Below are positions 1 through 5,911 of a DNA stretch of 8,306 nt, in pieces. Source of the stretch: an uncultured Eubacteriales bacterium (GTDB taxonomy: Bacteria > Bacillota > Clostridia > Oscillospirales > UBA644); NCBI GenBank assembly GCA_934481505.1, contig CAKSPP010000049.1, positions 1 through 8,306 of the forward strand, given 5' to 3'. Position numbers and translations under genes: made by a program. The notes under the pieces were generated by a model. The model searched no databases, was not told the origin of the DNA, and worked only from the letters and a program-made list of their open reading frames with translations. The stretch's first letter is position 1; the number at the start of each line of letters is the position of its first letter.

Positions 1-1153
1 CAAGAGAAATTGCAACCGACAGGCTTATTTTTATCGTTTTCCCTTTTATTGCTCCCGCACTCACGCTTTCAATCTGTTTTTCGAGAACCCCGACCGCAGG
101 CTCCGCGGAAATTATAAACCAGCCGAGGAGAGCGGAAAGGGGAATGATAAGATATTTAGTAAAGCCGTCGGCAAGCAGAATTCCGAGATTTTCGCCGAGC
201 GACGAGAATCCTACATTAACGCCCGTCAAGAAAAGCACCAGCCCGATATATGTATAAACAAGCCCGATAATGATTTTTGTCAGTCGTCTTTTTGAAAGTT
301 TGAGCGTGGAAATCTGAAAAATGAAAAATATCGCGATAATCGGAAGCAGAGCTATCGCTGTTTCCGCAAGATAATCGGGAATTGCCGCAAGAAACGATTT
401 TCCTATATGTACGGTTGTCGGAAAAACGACGGTTTCCAGGGCTGCGACATCCCCCGCACCGTTATAGAAAAATCCTAAAATGAGAACCGCTAAAATCGGA
501 CCTATCGAACAGAGAGCAACAAGCCCGAAGCTGTCGGCTTCTGCGTCTCTGTCGCTTCGTATGTTTGCAACGCCGACGCCCATAGCAAGAATAAAAGGTA
601 CGGTCATAGGCCCCGTCGTAACGCCGCCCGAATCAAACGCAATACCTATAAAATTTCTGTCTGTAAACGCTGCGAGAACGAAAATCGCGGCGTAGCATAT
701 GAATAAGAGAAGGCGAAGGCTCGTTCCCGTAAGAATTCGAAGCATACAAACCGCCATGAAAAATCCGACGCCCGCTCCGACGGTAACAAGCAGCACCGTG
801 CTGTCGATATGCGGTACGGTTTTGGCGAGCACCTGCAAGTCGGGTTCCGCAATCGTTATCGCAAAGCCGAGAATGAAACTTACGAAAAGGATAAGCGGAA
901 GCTTTTTCGTTTTTGTGAGAGCCGTGCCTATTTTGCTTCCTATCGGTGTCATTGACTGTTCCGCTCCGAGTGAAAAAAGCCCCATTCCTATGATTATGAA
1001 AACCGCTCCTATGAGAAACGCCAGCAGCAGGTCGGGGGAGAGGGGAGACACCGAGAGCGACAGTAAAAGCACTATTATTACTATCGGCAGGGTTGAAAGT
1101 GCCGATTCTTTGATTTTTTCGGCTATTGCCGTGTGTATTTTCGTTTTGATCAC
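1..1153 (-). CDS. DUF1538 family integral membrane protein (3' end beyond window)
   Basis: 384 codons are open to the left edge, so the C-terminus is missing. I recognise the family from the stretch at residues 170-190 (GIAFDSGGVTTGPMTVPF) and the two IAEP/SAEP boxes. The protein is strongly hydrophobic, with many predicted membrane helices (for example about 22-38, 45-62, 86-102, 119-137, 147-163, 211-229, 266-282, 295-312). Residues about 15-113 and 263-362 resemble each other at a constant offset near 248: ALSTLPIVIIV/AIALLPIIAIF, then IGMGLFSLG/IGLVLFLTG, then IAEPDLQVLAKTV/SAEPAVGVLEKQI. This is the internal duplication usual in full-length members (roughly 480-500 aa). I chose the GTG at 1153-1151 because its GTGA overlaps the marR stop and AAGGAGG lies 4 bases upstream; the next in-frame ATG is at residue 57, inside the first repeat. 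The role is unproven; a transporter or channel is an inference. Co-transcription with marR suggests control by that repressor. Confidence 0.85.
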   Translation of the reverse strand, partial: MIKTKIHTAIAEKIKESALSTLPIVIIVLLLSLSVSPLSPDLLLAFLIGAVFIIIGMGLFSLGAEQSMTPIGSKIGTALTKTKKLPLILFVSFILGFAITIAEPDLQVLAKTVPHIDSTVLLVTVGAGVGFFMAVCMLRILTGTSLRLLLFICYAAIFVLAAFTDRNFIGIAFDSGGVTTGPMTVPFILAMGVGVANIRSDRDAEADSFGLVALCSIGPILAVLILGFFYNGAGDVAALETVVFPTTVHIGKSFLAAIPDYLAETAIALLPIIAIFFIFQISTLKLSKRRLTKIIIGLVYTYIGLVLFLTGVNVGFSSLGENLGILLADGFTKYLIIPLSALLGWFIISAEPAVGVLEKQIESVSAGAIKGKTIKISLSVAISL

Positions 1154-1581
1154 ATTGCCTCCTTTTTTTGTGCAAGCATAAGTATCTTTTTTCGTAGTCT
1201 TACATATTCGGCGGCGTCTTTTTCTCCCATTTTTTTGAGAATTTCGGAAAGTTTTTCTTCCGCCGCCTCGGTTTTTTCGGAAATGAAACGCCGCCCTTCG
1301 TCGGTGAGCAAAACCGAAACTCTGCGTTCGTCTTTATCGGAATGTTCTTTTTTTATCAGCTTTTTTTCTTCAAGATGCCGCAAAAGAGCCGAAACCCGTG
1401 CCATGCTCACTTTCATTGTTTTGCTTATTGCGGACGGGGTTGACGGACTTTTTTCTTCCGTTAAAAGTCTCATTGCGAAATATTCGCCCTCCGAAATTTC
1501 GGAAATTGAAATGCCTATCGGCAAATGCAGAAAATCCGCCTGCACCGAAAGCAATTCTTTCGCGATTTCTTTGTAATTCAT
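1150..1581 (-). CDS. MarR-family winged-helix transcriptional regulator
   Basis: A 143-aa protein of normal MarR length. Helical dimerisation segments lie at about 1-25 and 105-140. The DNA-binding core has a first helix from about 30 to 43, a helix-turn-helix at about 47-75 with recognition helix SMARVSALLRHLEEKKLI (59-76), and the wing with the family signature SDKDERRVSVLLTDEG at 81-96. MarR proteins act as dimers on short inverted repeats and usually release DNA on binding a small ligand. The start at 1581-1579 follows a modest GGAAG site 7 bases upstream. The gene is first in its transcript, behind a near-consensus promoter with a perfect inverted repeat at the predicted start site, so autorepression is likely. 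Its stop codon overlaps the GTG start of the downstream membrane protein by 4 bases (GTGA), which indicates translational coupling. The ligand cannot be inferred from sequence. Confidence 0.92.
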   Translation of the reverse strand: MNYKEIAKELLSVQADFLHLPIGISISEISEGEYFAMRLLTEEKSPSTPSAISKTMKVSMARVSALLRHLEEKKLIKKEHSDKDERRVSVLLTDEGRRFISEKTEAAEEKLSEILKKMGEKDAAEYVRLRKKILMLAQKKEAM

Positions 1582-1599
1582 TCCGTCACTTCCATTTTA

Positions 1600-1612
1600 T
1601 TAACACTGTTAA
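1600..1612. promoter_or_regulatory. Probable MarR operator (perfect inverted repeat)
   Basis: On the minus strand this reads TTAACA-G-TGTTAA, two perfect 6-base half sites around one central base. It begins 4 bases downstream of the -10 box and so covers the predicted transcription start. The AT-rich half sites and the position suit a MarR-type repressor site, here probably for the regulator encoded immediately downstream. I saw no second copy elsewhere in the window. Binding by this particular protein is inferred. Confidence 0.7.
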
Positions 1613-1616
1613 CTAA

Positions 1617-1645
1617 ATTATAACATAAATCCGCAAAAAAATCAA
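1617..1645 (-). promoter_or_regulatory. Sigma-70/SigA-type promoter of the marR-DUF1538 operon
   Basis: Minus strand: -35 TTGATT (1645-1640), a 17-base spacer, then -10 TATAAT (1622-1617), preceded by TGT so that it also carries an extended -10 (TGn). The predicted start near 1610 gives a leader of about 30 bases before the marR ATG. The -35 box lies inside the T-rich tail of the preceding terminator, so the two operons are packed with no spare sequence. Confidence 0.85.
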
Positions 1646-1646
1646 G

Positions 1647-1680
1647 ACAAAAAGAAAAATGAGGGAAAATTCCCTCATTT
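1647..1680 (-). terminator. Rho-independent terminator after the dipeptidase gene
   Basis: On the minus strand a perfect 10-bp stem (arms 1671-1680 and 1657-1666, AAATGAGGGA / TCCCTCATTT) encloses a 4-base loop and is followed by TTCTTTTTG and then a second T run. The dipeptidase stop codon TGA (1677-1675) lies inside the 5' arm of the stem. It ends the aldolase-kinase-peptidase transcript just before the marR promoter. Confidence 0.93.
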
Positions 1681-1920
1681 AACCCATAATTTATAAATTG
1701 CAAGTGCGTAAATTTTCGCAAGATCGGTAAAAGCTCCGACGGAAAGATATTCGTCGGCGGAGTGCATATTGCCGCCCTCTTCCGGGTTTTCTTCGTCGAT
1801 AGGTCCGAACGCAACGCCTTTGCCTTTGAAACATTTTGCGTAAGTCGCTCCTCTTGCTGCGATAAATCGGCTTTTCTTGCCGGTAATTTCTTCGTAGCAT
1901 TGGGCAAGTTTCTGCAAAAA
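1675..1920 (-). pseudogene. C-terminal remnant of the M20 dipeptidase, cut off by an in-frame stop
   Basis: This continues, in the same reading frame, the gene at 1921-3081 after its TAA. It encodes 81 residues beginning FLQKLAQCYEEITGKK, with the motifs expected near the end of PepV/Sapep-type M20 peptidases: the GATYAKCF segment (411-418, usually GGGTYAR), GVAFGP (422-427) and MHSADEY (439-445). The histidine at position 440 of the restored frame corresponds to the last zinc ligand of the family (His439 in Lactobacillus PepV). Restored length is 468 codons, the family's usual size. No ribosome site precedes the TTG at 1917, so independent translation of this piece is unlikely. The simplest history is one GAA-to-TAA change, since PEDS-E-FLQKL would restore a normal sequence. 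A consensus error is the main alternative. Confidence 0.8.
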
Positions 1921-3081
1921 TTAGCTGTCTTCGGGCGTATATGTCGCTTCGAGAAAATCGCAGCGGCGATATTCAAAGCCCGAATACTTCGCTTCTTCGG
2001 CGAGCTTTTTCTCGATTTTGTCGGCGTCCGCTTTTATCGGGAGCCGCAGGTCAAGAGTAATGCTCTTTTTGCCGTTTGCTTCATAGTAACATATTCCGAC
2101 ATTTACCGAAAGTTTTCCGAGAATGTCGTCTTCGCAGGCAACGCCGAGCTTTTGTCCTTCTGTGTCGTCCGAAAAATATTTTATCAGAGCCGAAATATAT
2201 CCGTTTTCCGATTCGTTTTCCGCAAGCAGAAGTGAAATGATTTCTGCCGCCTTTATGCAGGCGTTTTCTCCTTTTTCGGGTACGGAGCCGTGTGCGGAAA
2301 GACCGTAAACGGTGAGGCAGAGAGCCTCTTTGTCAAAATAATATTCGACATCGGTCTTTTTGTAGCTTCTTGCGGCGAGAGCCGTTTTTACAGCCGCCTG
2401 TTTTTCTTTCGGAATAAAAAGCACCGCTCTGCATATATCGGGAACGGAGTTTGCCGCCGTGCCGCCGTGAAACGATTGCAGCTTTATATCTCCGGTTTCT
2501 TTTATTTTATCTGTTTCAAAAACTCCCTGCAAAACGCCCGCTTCGGCGTTTATTATCGGGAAAGAACTGTCTGGCGTTATCGCATAGTCGGGAAGGCCGT
2601 GCTTATCGATATAATCGGCAAGGTCGCTCATTCCGTTTTCCTCGTTTCCGCCGAGAATGAGTTTTATCCTTGCTTTCGGGCGGAAGCCGAGCTCTTTTAT
2701 CGCTTTTAACGCATAGAGAGCCGCAATCGACGGACCTTTGTCGTCAAGCACTCCTCTGCCGTACATTTTTCCGTCCCTTATCGTAAGTTCGTAAGGGGGG
2801 CTTGTCCAGCCGTCGCCAGGAGGGACGATATCGACATGCCCTGCAATATAAACCTTTTCGCCCTTTGACGGACCGAACGTGATTTCCGCACAGTTACCCA
2901 TATTTTTAGCGTTAAAGCCCATCCTTTTGGCTATATCTGTAACGGTGGAGAGAGCGTCGTTTACGTTTTTGCCGAAGGGAAAAATATCGTCGGGAGCCGC
3001 GGCAATGCTCGGAACAGAAACGAGCGTCATTAAGTCCTTTATCATATTTTGCCTTTGCAGGTCAATATAATCGTTGAACAT
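1921..3081 (-). CDS. M20 family metallopeptidase (PepV/Sapep-like dipeptidase), truncated by nonsense codon
   Basis: 386 residues of a cytoplasmic zinc dipeptidase that normally runs to about 468. Metal-site motifs are in order: GHVDIVPPGDGW (81-92, ligand His82 and catalytic Asp84), GVLDDKGP (110-117, bridging Asp), GGNEENG (144-150, Glu147/Glu148), TPDSSFP (169-175, Asp171); the lid domain carries LSAHGSVP with His264. The TAA at 1923-1921 ends the product at TYTPEDS, before the conserved C-terminal segment with the last zinc-ligand histidine, so the translated product is predicted to be inactive. The family hydrolyses dipeptides, often beta-Ala or D-amino-acid dipeptides in the PepV branch. 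The start ATG lies 1 base after the kinase stop and uses an AAGGAA site inside the kinase's last codons, indicating a shared transcript. Why a dipeptidase accompanies deoxysugar genes is not evident. Confidence 0.88.
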   Translation of the reverse strand: MFNDYIDLQRQNMIKDLMTLVSVPSIAAAPDDIFPFGKNVNDALSTVTDIAKRMGFNAKNMGNCAEITFGPSKGEKVYIAGHVDIVPPGDGWTSPPYELTIRDGKMYGRGVLDDKGPSIAALYALKAIKELGFRPKARIKLILGGNEENGMSDLADYIDKHGLPDYAITPDSSFPIINAEAGVLQGVFETDKIKETGDIKLQSFHGGTAANSVPDICRAVLFIPKEKQAAVKTALAARSYKKTDVEYYFDKEALCLTVYGLSAHGSVPEKGENACIKAAEIISLLLAENESENGYISALIKYFSDDTEGQKLGVACEDDILGKLSVNVGICYYEANGKKSITLDLRLPIKADADKIEKKLAEEAKYSGFEYRRCDFLEATYTPEDS

Positions 3082-3082
3082 C

Positions 3083-4546
3083 TTAAAGTTCCTTTATTTT
3101 CAAGAATTTTGCGTATTTTTCAGTCCAGACATCTCCGTCTTCGGGAAGATATTCCTTGACATCGCTTATCTGTTTTCTTGCACTTTCGATATCCTTTATC
3201 GCACCCTTTGCAATAAGCTGAACGCTTATATTTCCTATCGCGGTCGCTTCAACGGGACCTGCCGTAACCTTTTTGCCGGTTGCGTTTGCCGTGAATTTAC
3301 AAAGGTTTACGTCTTTTACGCCGCCGCCGATAATATGGATAACATCGATTTTTTTGCCGAGAATCTTTTCGAGTGCTTCAATATAGTAGCGATAGGTGAG
3401 AGCAAGGCTTTCGAGAATGCAGAGAGCTGTCTGTCCCTTGCTTGCGGGTATTTTCTGGTTTGTCCTTATAAGGAAATCGTCGATTCTCTTCGGCATATTT
3501 CCGGGAGCGACAAATTCCGAACGGGTCGGGTCGATATAAACATCCGCACTCTTTTCGGTTTCGAGCATTTTGTCTATATCCTTGAAAGAAATGTCTTCGC
3601 CCTCGCGGATCCACTGTCTTCTTGTCTCCTGCATAAGCCAGAGTCCCGAAATGTTTTTGAGAAAACGGATTGTGTTCTCGACGCCGCCTTCGTTTGTGAA
3701 GTCTTCCGCAAAGCTTACATCGTTTATAATCGGTTCGTCAAGCTCCGCACCCAAAAGCGACCATGTTCCGCAGGAAATAAAGCAGCTGCTTTCTCCCTTT
3801 TTTATCGGAGCTGCCGCAACAGCCGACGCGGTGTCGTGAGAAGCGGAGGCGATAACGTCTATTCTGTCAATGCCGAGTTCTTCGGCAATATCAGCCGAAA
3901 GTTTTCCTTTTACGGTGCCCGGTTTTACTATTTTCGGCATAATTTCTTTCTTTATGCCGAGTTTTTCGAGCATTCCGAAATCATAATCGCGTTTTTTCGC
4001 GTCAAGAAGTTCGGAAGTCGAGGCGATAGTATATTCAACGCTTTTTTCGCCTGTTAAGAAGTATGCGAGAAGATCGGGAATAAAGAGAAGAGTTTCTGCT
4101 CTTTCGAGAAGTTCGGGTCTCTGCAATTTAAGGGAATAAAGCTGGAAAATCGTGTTGAAATCGTTGAATTGAAGCCCTGCGGCTTTATACATATTTTCTT
4201 TTCCGCAGACTTCAAAAGCCTTTTCTTTTACGCCGACGGTTCTCTTGTCACGGTAGTTTACCGGGTTTTCGAGAAGTCTTCCGTCTTTGTCGAGAAGGCC
4301 GAAATCAACGCCCCATGTGTCGATGCCGATGCTTTCGATATCCTTGTGTCCTGCGGCAACGCATTTTGAAATGCCCTGTTTTATTTCGTGGAAAAGCCTT
4401 AAAATGTCCCAATAAAACGTTCCTCCGACCATTACGGGGTCGTTTGAAAAGCGGTGTACTTCCTCCATTGTTACTTTTCCGTTTTCGTAAGTTGCGACAA
4501 TGGCTCTTCCGCTTGACGCTCCGAAATCAAAAGCAAGCACCTTCAT
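3083..4546 (-). CDS. rhaB: Rhamnulokinase-type FGGY carbohydrate kinase
   Basis: 487 aa, almost the length of E. coli RhaB (489), and collinear with it. The N-terminal FGGY domain has the nucleotide-phosphate loop FDFGASSGR (6-14), IDTWGVDFGLLD (75-86), NPVNYRDKRT (94-103), GLQFNDFNTIFQL (124-136) and IPDLLAYFLTGE (156-167). ASHDTASAV (235-243) supplies the probable catalytic base Asp238. The C-terminal domain has CGTWSLLG (259-266), NEGGV (285-289), FLKNISGLWLMQE (295-307), GGGVKD (407-412) and AGPVEATAIGN (429-439). The family transfers phosphate from ATP to the 1-hydroxyl of L-rhamnulose; related clostridial kinases may take L-fuculose instead, and sequence alone does not settle this. The ATG is preceded by GGAGG 8 bases away and lies 15 bases after the aldolase stop. 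The aldolase next to it supplies the following pathway step. No isomerase is in the window. Confidence 0.85.
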   Translation of the reverse strand: MKVLAFDFGASSGRAIVATYENGKVTMEEVHRFSNDPVMVGGTFYWDILRLFHEIKQGISKCVAAGHKDIESIGIDTWGVDFGLLDKDGRLLENPVNYRDKRTVGVKEKAFEVCGKENMYKAAGLQFNDFNTIFQLYSLKLQRPELLERAETLLFIPDLLAYFLTGEKSVEYTIASTSELLDAKKRDYDFGMLEKLGIKKEIMPKIVKPGTVKGKLSADIAEELGIDRIDVIASASHDTASAVAAAPIKKGESSCFISCGTWSLLGAELDEPIINDVSFAEDFTNEGGVENTIRFLKNISGLWLMQETRRQWIREGEDISFKDIDKMLETEKSADVYIDPTRSEFVAPGNMPKRIDDFLIRTNQKIPASKGQTALCILESLALTYRYYIEALEKILGKKIDVIHIIGGGVKDVNLCKFTANATGKKVTAGPVEATAIGNISVQLIAKGAIKDIESARKQISDVKEYLPEDGDVWTEKYAKFLKIKEL

Positions 4547-4561
4547 ATTTGTTTCCTCCGA

Positions 4562-5842
4562 TTACCAGATTTTGAAATTGTCGTTTACTTCCGCGACCTC
4601 TGCGTCGGTCATCGGAGATATCTTCGTTCCCATTCTGTATGCCGAGAGAACGCTGTTTGCACTGTATTCAAGAACTTCCATTCTGTCGAAGACCTGCATG
4701 AGGCTGTTTCCGACGGCGATTGCTCCCTCGTTTTCAACAAGAACAACGGGAACCTGTTTGCCGATAACGTCGGAAATTTCTTTATAATCGCCCATTGCGG
4801 TGTATGGAAGTTTTTTGACGTCGTGAAGCATTATGTAGCTTTCGGGGATAAGACGGGAGTCGAACGGTTTCGATTCGGTTATCGCAAAGGTCGCCGCATA
4901 CGGCGGTTCGGACATAAAGACCGCTTCGACTTCGGGGTGAGTTTTATAGATATGTCTGTGGAGGTCTGCTTCTCTTGCGGGAATTTTGCCCGATTCAGCT
5001 TTTCCGCCCTTGACTTTTACAATATCGTCGGGTTCGAGGTTTGCTCTGTCGGCTTTATGCGGATTTATGATAAATTCGTCGTCGCCGAGTCTCTTTGAAA
5101 GAGTTCCGAAAGAAGCGTTGACCATATTCTGACCGTACGCACGCTTTAAGAATCTGCAAATGTCGGCACGAAGGTCGATTTCTTCGTTTGTCGGCTTTTC
5201 GGGTGCGAAAAATCCGAATTCATAAGGCTTCTTTTCGGCGTGCTTGCCGTTTATTTCGTCGACAAGTCCTATCGACGCCGCGTTTATCTGCATTCTTGCA
5301 CAGTAATCGAGTTCTTCGAAAAGGGCAAAGGCTGTTTCGAGGTCTTTTGCACCGACGACAGCTCCGTGAGCGTCCATCATTATGAGGTCATAGCCTTTTG
5401 CAAATTCTTTGGAGATGATATCGCCGAGCTCTTTGCTTCCGGGAATGGCATAGGTGGATGTCGAAATGTTGCTGCAAGCGGCTTTTGTATGAGATGTAAG
5501 GTTCGTTAAAGGAATATTTCTTGTTATCGCGTAAGCGACAAGTGCCGGCGGATGAGCGTGAACGATTGCCTTGATATCGGGGCGGAGACGGTAAACATTG
5601 CTGTGGAACGGAAGCTCGCAAGAGGGCTTGTGCGGTCCTATGATCTGTCCGTCGGGAGTAACTTTCATTATATCTTCGCGGCGAAGGCTTCCTTTATCGA
5701 TGCTGCTCGGAGTAATGAAAATATTTCCGTCGTCGTCCATCATCGAAATATTTCCGCCCGAAACGGTTGTGAGGTGGTTGTAGTAAACGCGGTTTATGAT
5801 GTCAAGCACCTGATCCGCGTGGTGTTTTTTTGTGATTTTCAT
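4562..5842 (-). CDS. Tandem class II aldolase/adducin-family protein (deoxyketose-1-phosphate aldolase candidate)
   Basis: 426 aa, twice the size of a single-domain FucA/RhaD-like aldolase, with two head-to-tail aldolase II domains. Domain 1 (about 1-205) has the phosphate-site SGGNIS (28-33), ELPFH with the catalytic/metal Glu76, HAHPPA with His95 and His97, and AHG with His159, so the zinc site is complete. Domain 2 (about 218-420) aligns along its length: NASFGTLS (242-249), READLH with Glu291, then MSEPPY where the two histidines are Met310 and Glu312, and ENEG where the third is Glu372. It has therefore lost the metal ligands and is probably structural or regulatory. Class II aldolases of this group cleave L-fuculose- or L-rhamnulose-1-phosphate to dihydroxyacetone phosphate and L-lactaldehyde; the adjacent kinase supports this. 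The ATG has GAGG 7 bases upstream. The substrate is not resolved. Confidence 0.85.
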   Translation of the reverse strand: MKITKKHHADQVLDIINRVYYNHLTTVSGGNISMMDDDGNIFITPSSIDKGSLRREDIMKVTPDGQIIGPHKPSCELPFHSNVYRLRPDIKAIVHAHPPALVAYAITRNIPLTNLTSHTKAACSNISTSTYAIPGSKELGDIISKEFAKGYDLIMMDAHGAVVGAKDLETAFALFEELDYCARMQINAASIGLVDEINGKHAEKKPYEFGFFAPEKPTNEEIDLRADICRFLKRAYGQNMVNASFGTLSKRLGDDEFIINPHKADRANLEPDDIVKVKGGKAESGKIPAREADLHRHIYKTHPEVEAVFMSEPPYAATFAITESKPFDSRLIPESYIMLHDVKKLPYTAMGDYKEISDVIGKQVPVVLVENEGAIAVGNSLMQVFDRMEVLEYSANSVLSAYRMGTKISPMTDAEVAEVNDNFKIW

Positions 5843-5860
5843 TTTCAGACCTCTTTCTTT

Positions 5861-5895
5861 ATAAAAAGCCGCCGCGTCTGTCCGACACGGCGGCT
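5861..5895 (-). terminator. Rho-independent terminator of pnp
   Basis: On the minus strand an 11-bp GC-rich stem (arms 5884-5894 and 5868-5878, GCCGCCGUGUC with GACGCGGCGGC, one G-U pair) has a 5-base loop and extends by one A-U pair into UUUUUA. It lies 17 bases after the pnp stop. The tail ends about 20 bases before the aldolase start codon, leaving almost no room for a separate promoter. Confidence 0.92.
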
Positions 5896-5911
5896 ACCGC
5901 CTCGGCGGTGA

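Noticed and set aside
633..1175. Overlapping frames on both strands across 480-1181
   Set aside because: The correct frame here is the GTG-initiated DUF1538 gene, which stays open from 1153 to the left edge and gives a coherent membrane protein; the others are low-complexity shadows.
1578..1595. Five-codon leader ORF (MEVTE) overlapping the marR start by ATGA
   Set aside because: It has no ribosome site and only about 15 bases of predicted leader before it; the overlap is probably chance.
1675..1923. Stop-codon recoding or a frameshift at a homopolymer as the reason for the split dipeptidase
   Set aside because: Both parts are in the same frame, so no indel is needed, and TAA ends several other genes in this window, so reassignment is unlikely.
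3074..4057. A 327-codon open frame on the + strand opposite the kinase gene
   Set aside because: Same reasons: it is a shadow of the strongly supported kinase frame, Cys/Phe/Tyr-rich with no domain signature.
5843..5870. TATAAA in the tail of the pnp terminator as a promoter for the aldolase cluster
   Set aside because: The best -35 match (CGGACA) has only a 15-base spacer and is inside the terminator stem, and the start would fall at the ribosome site itself.
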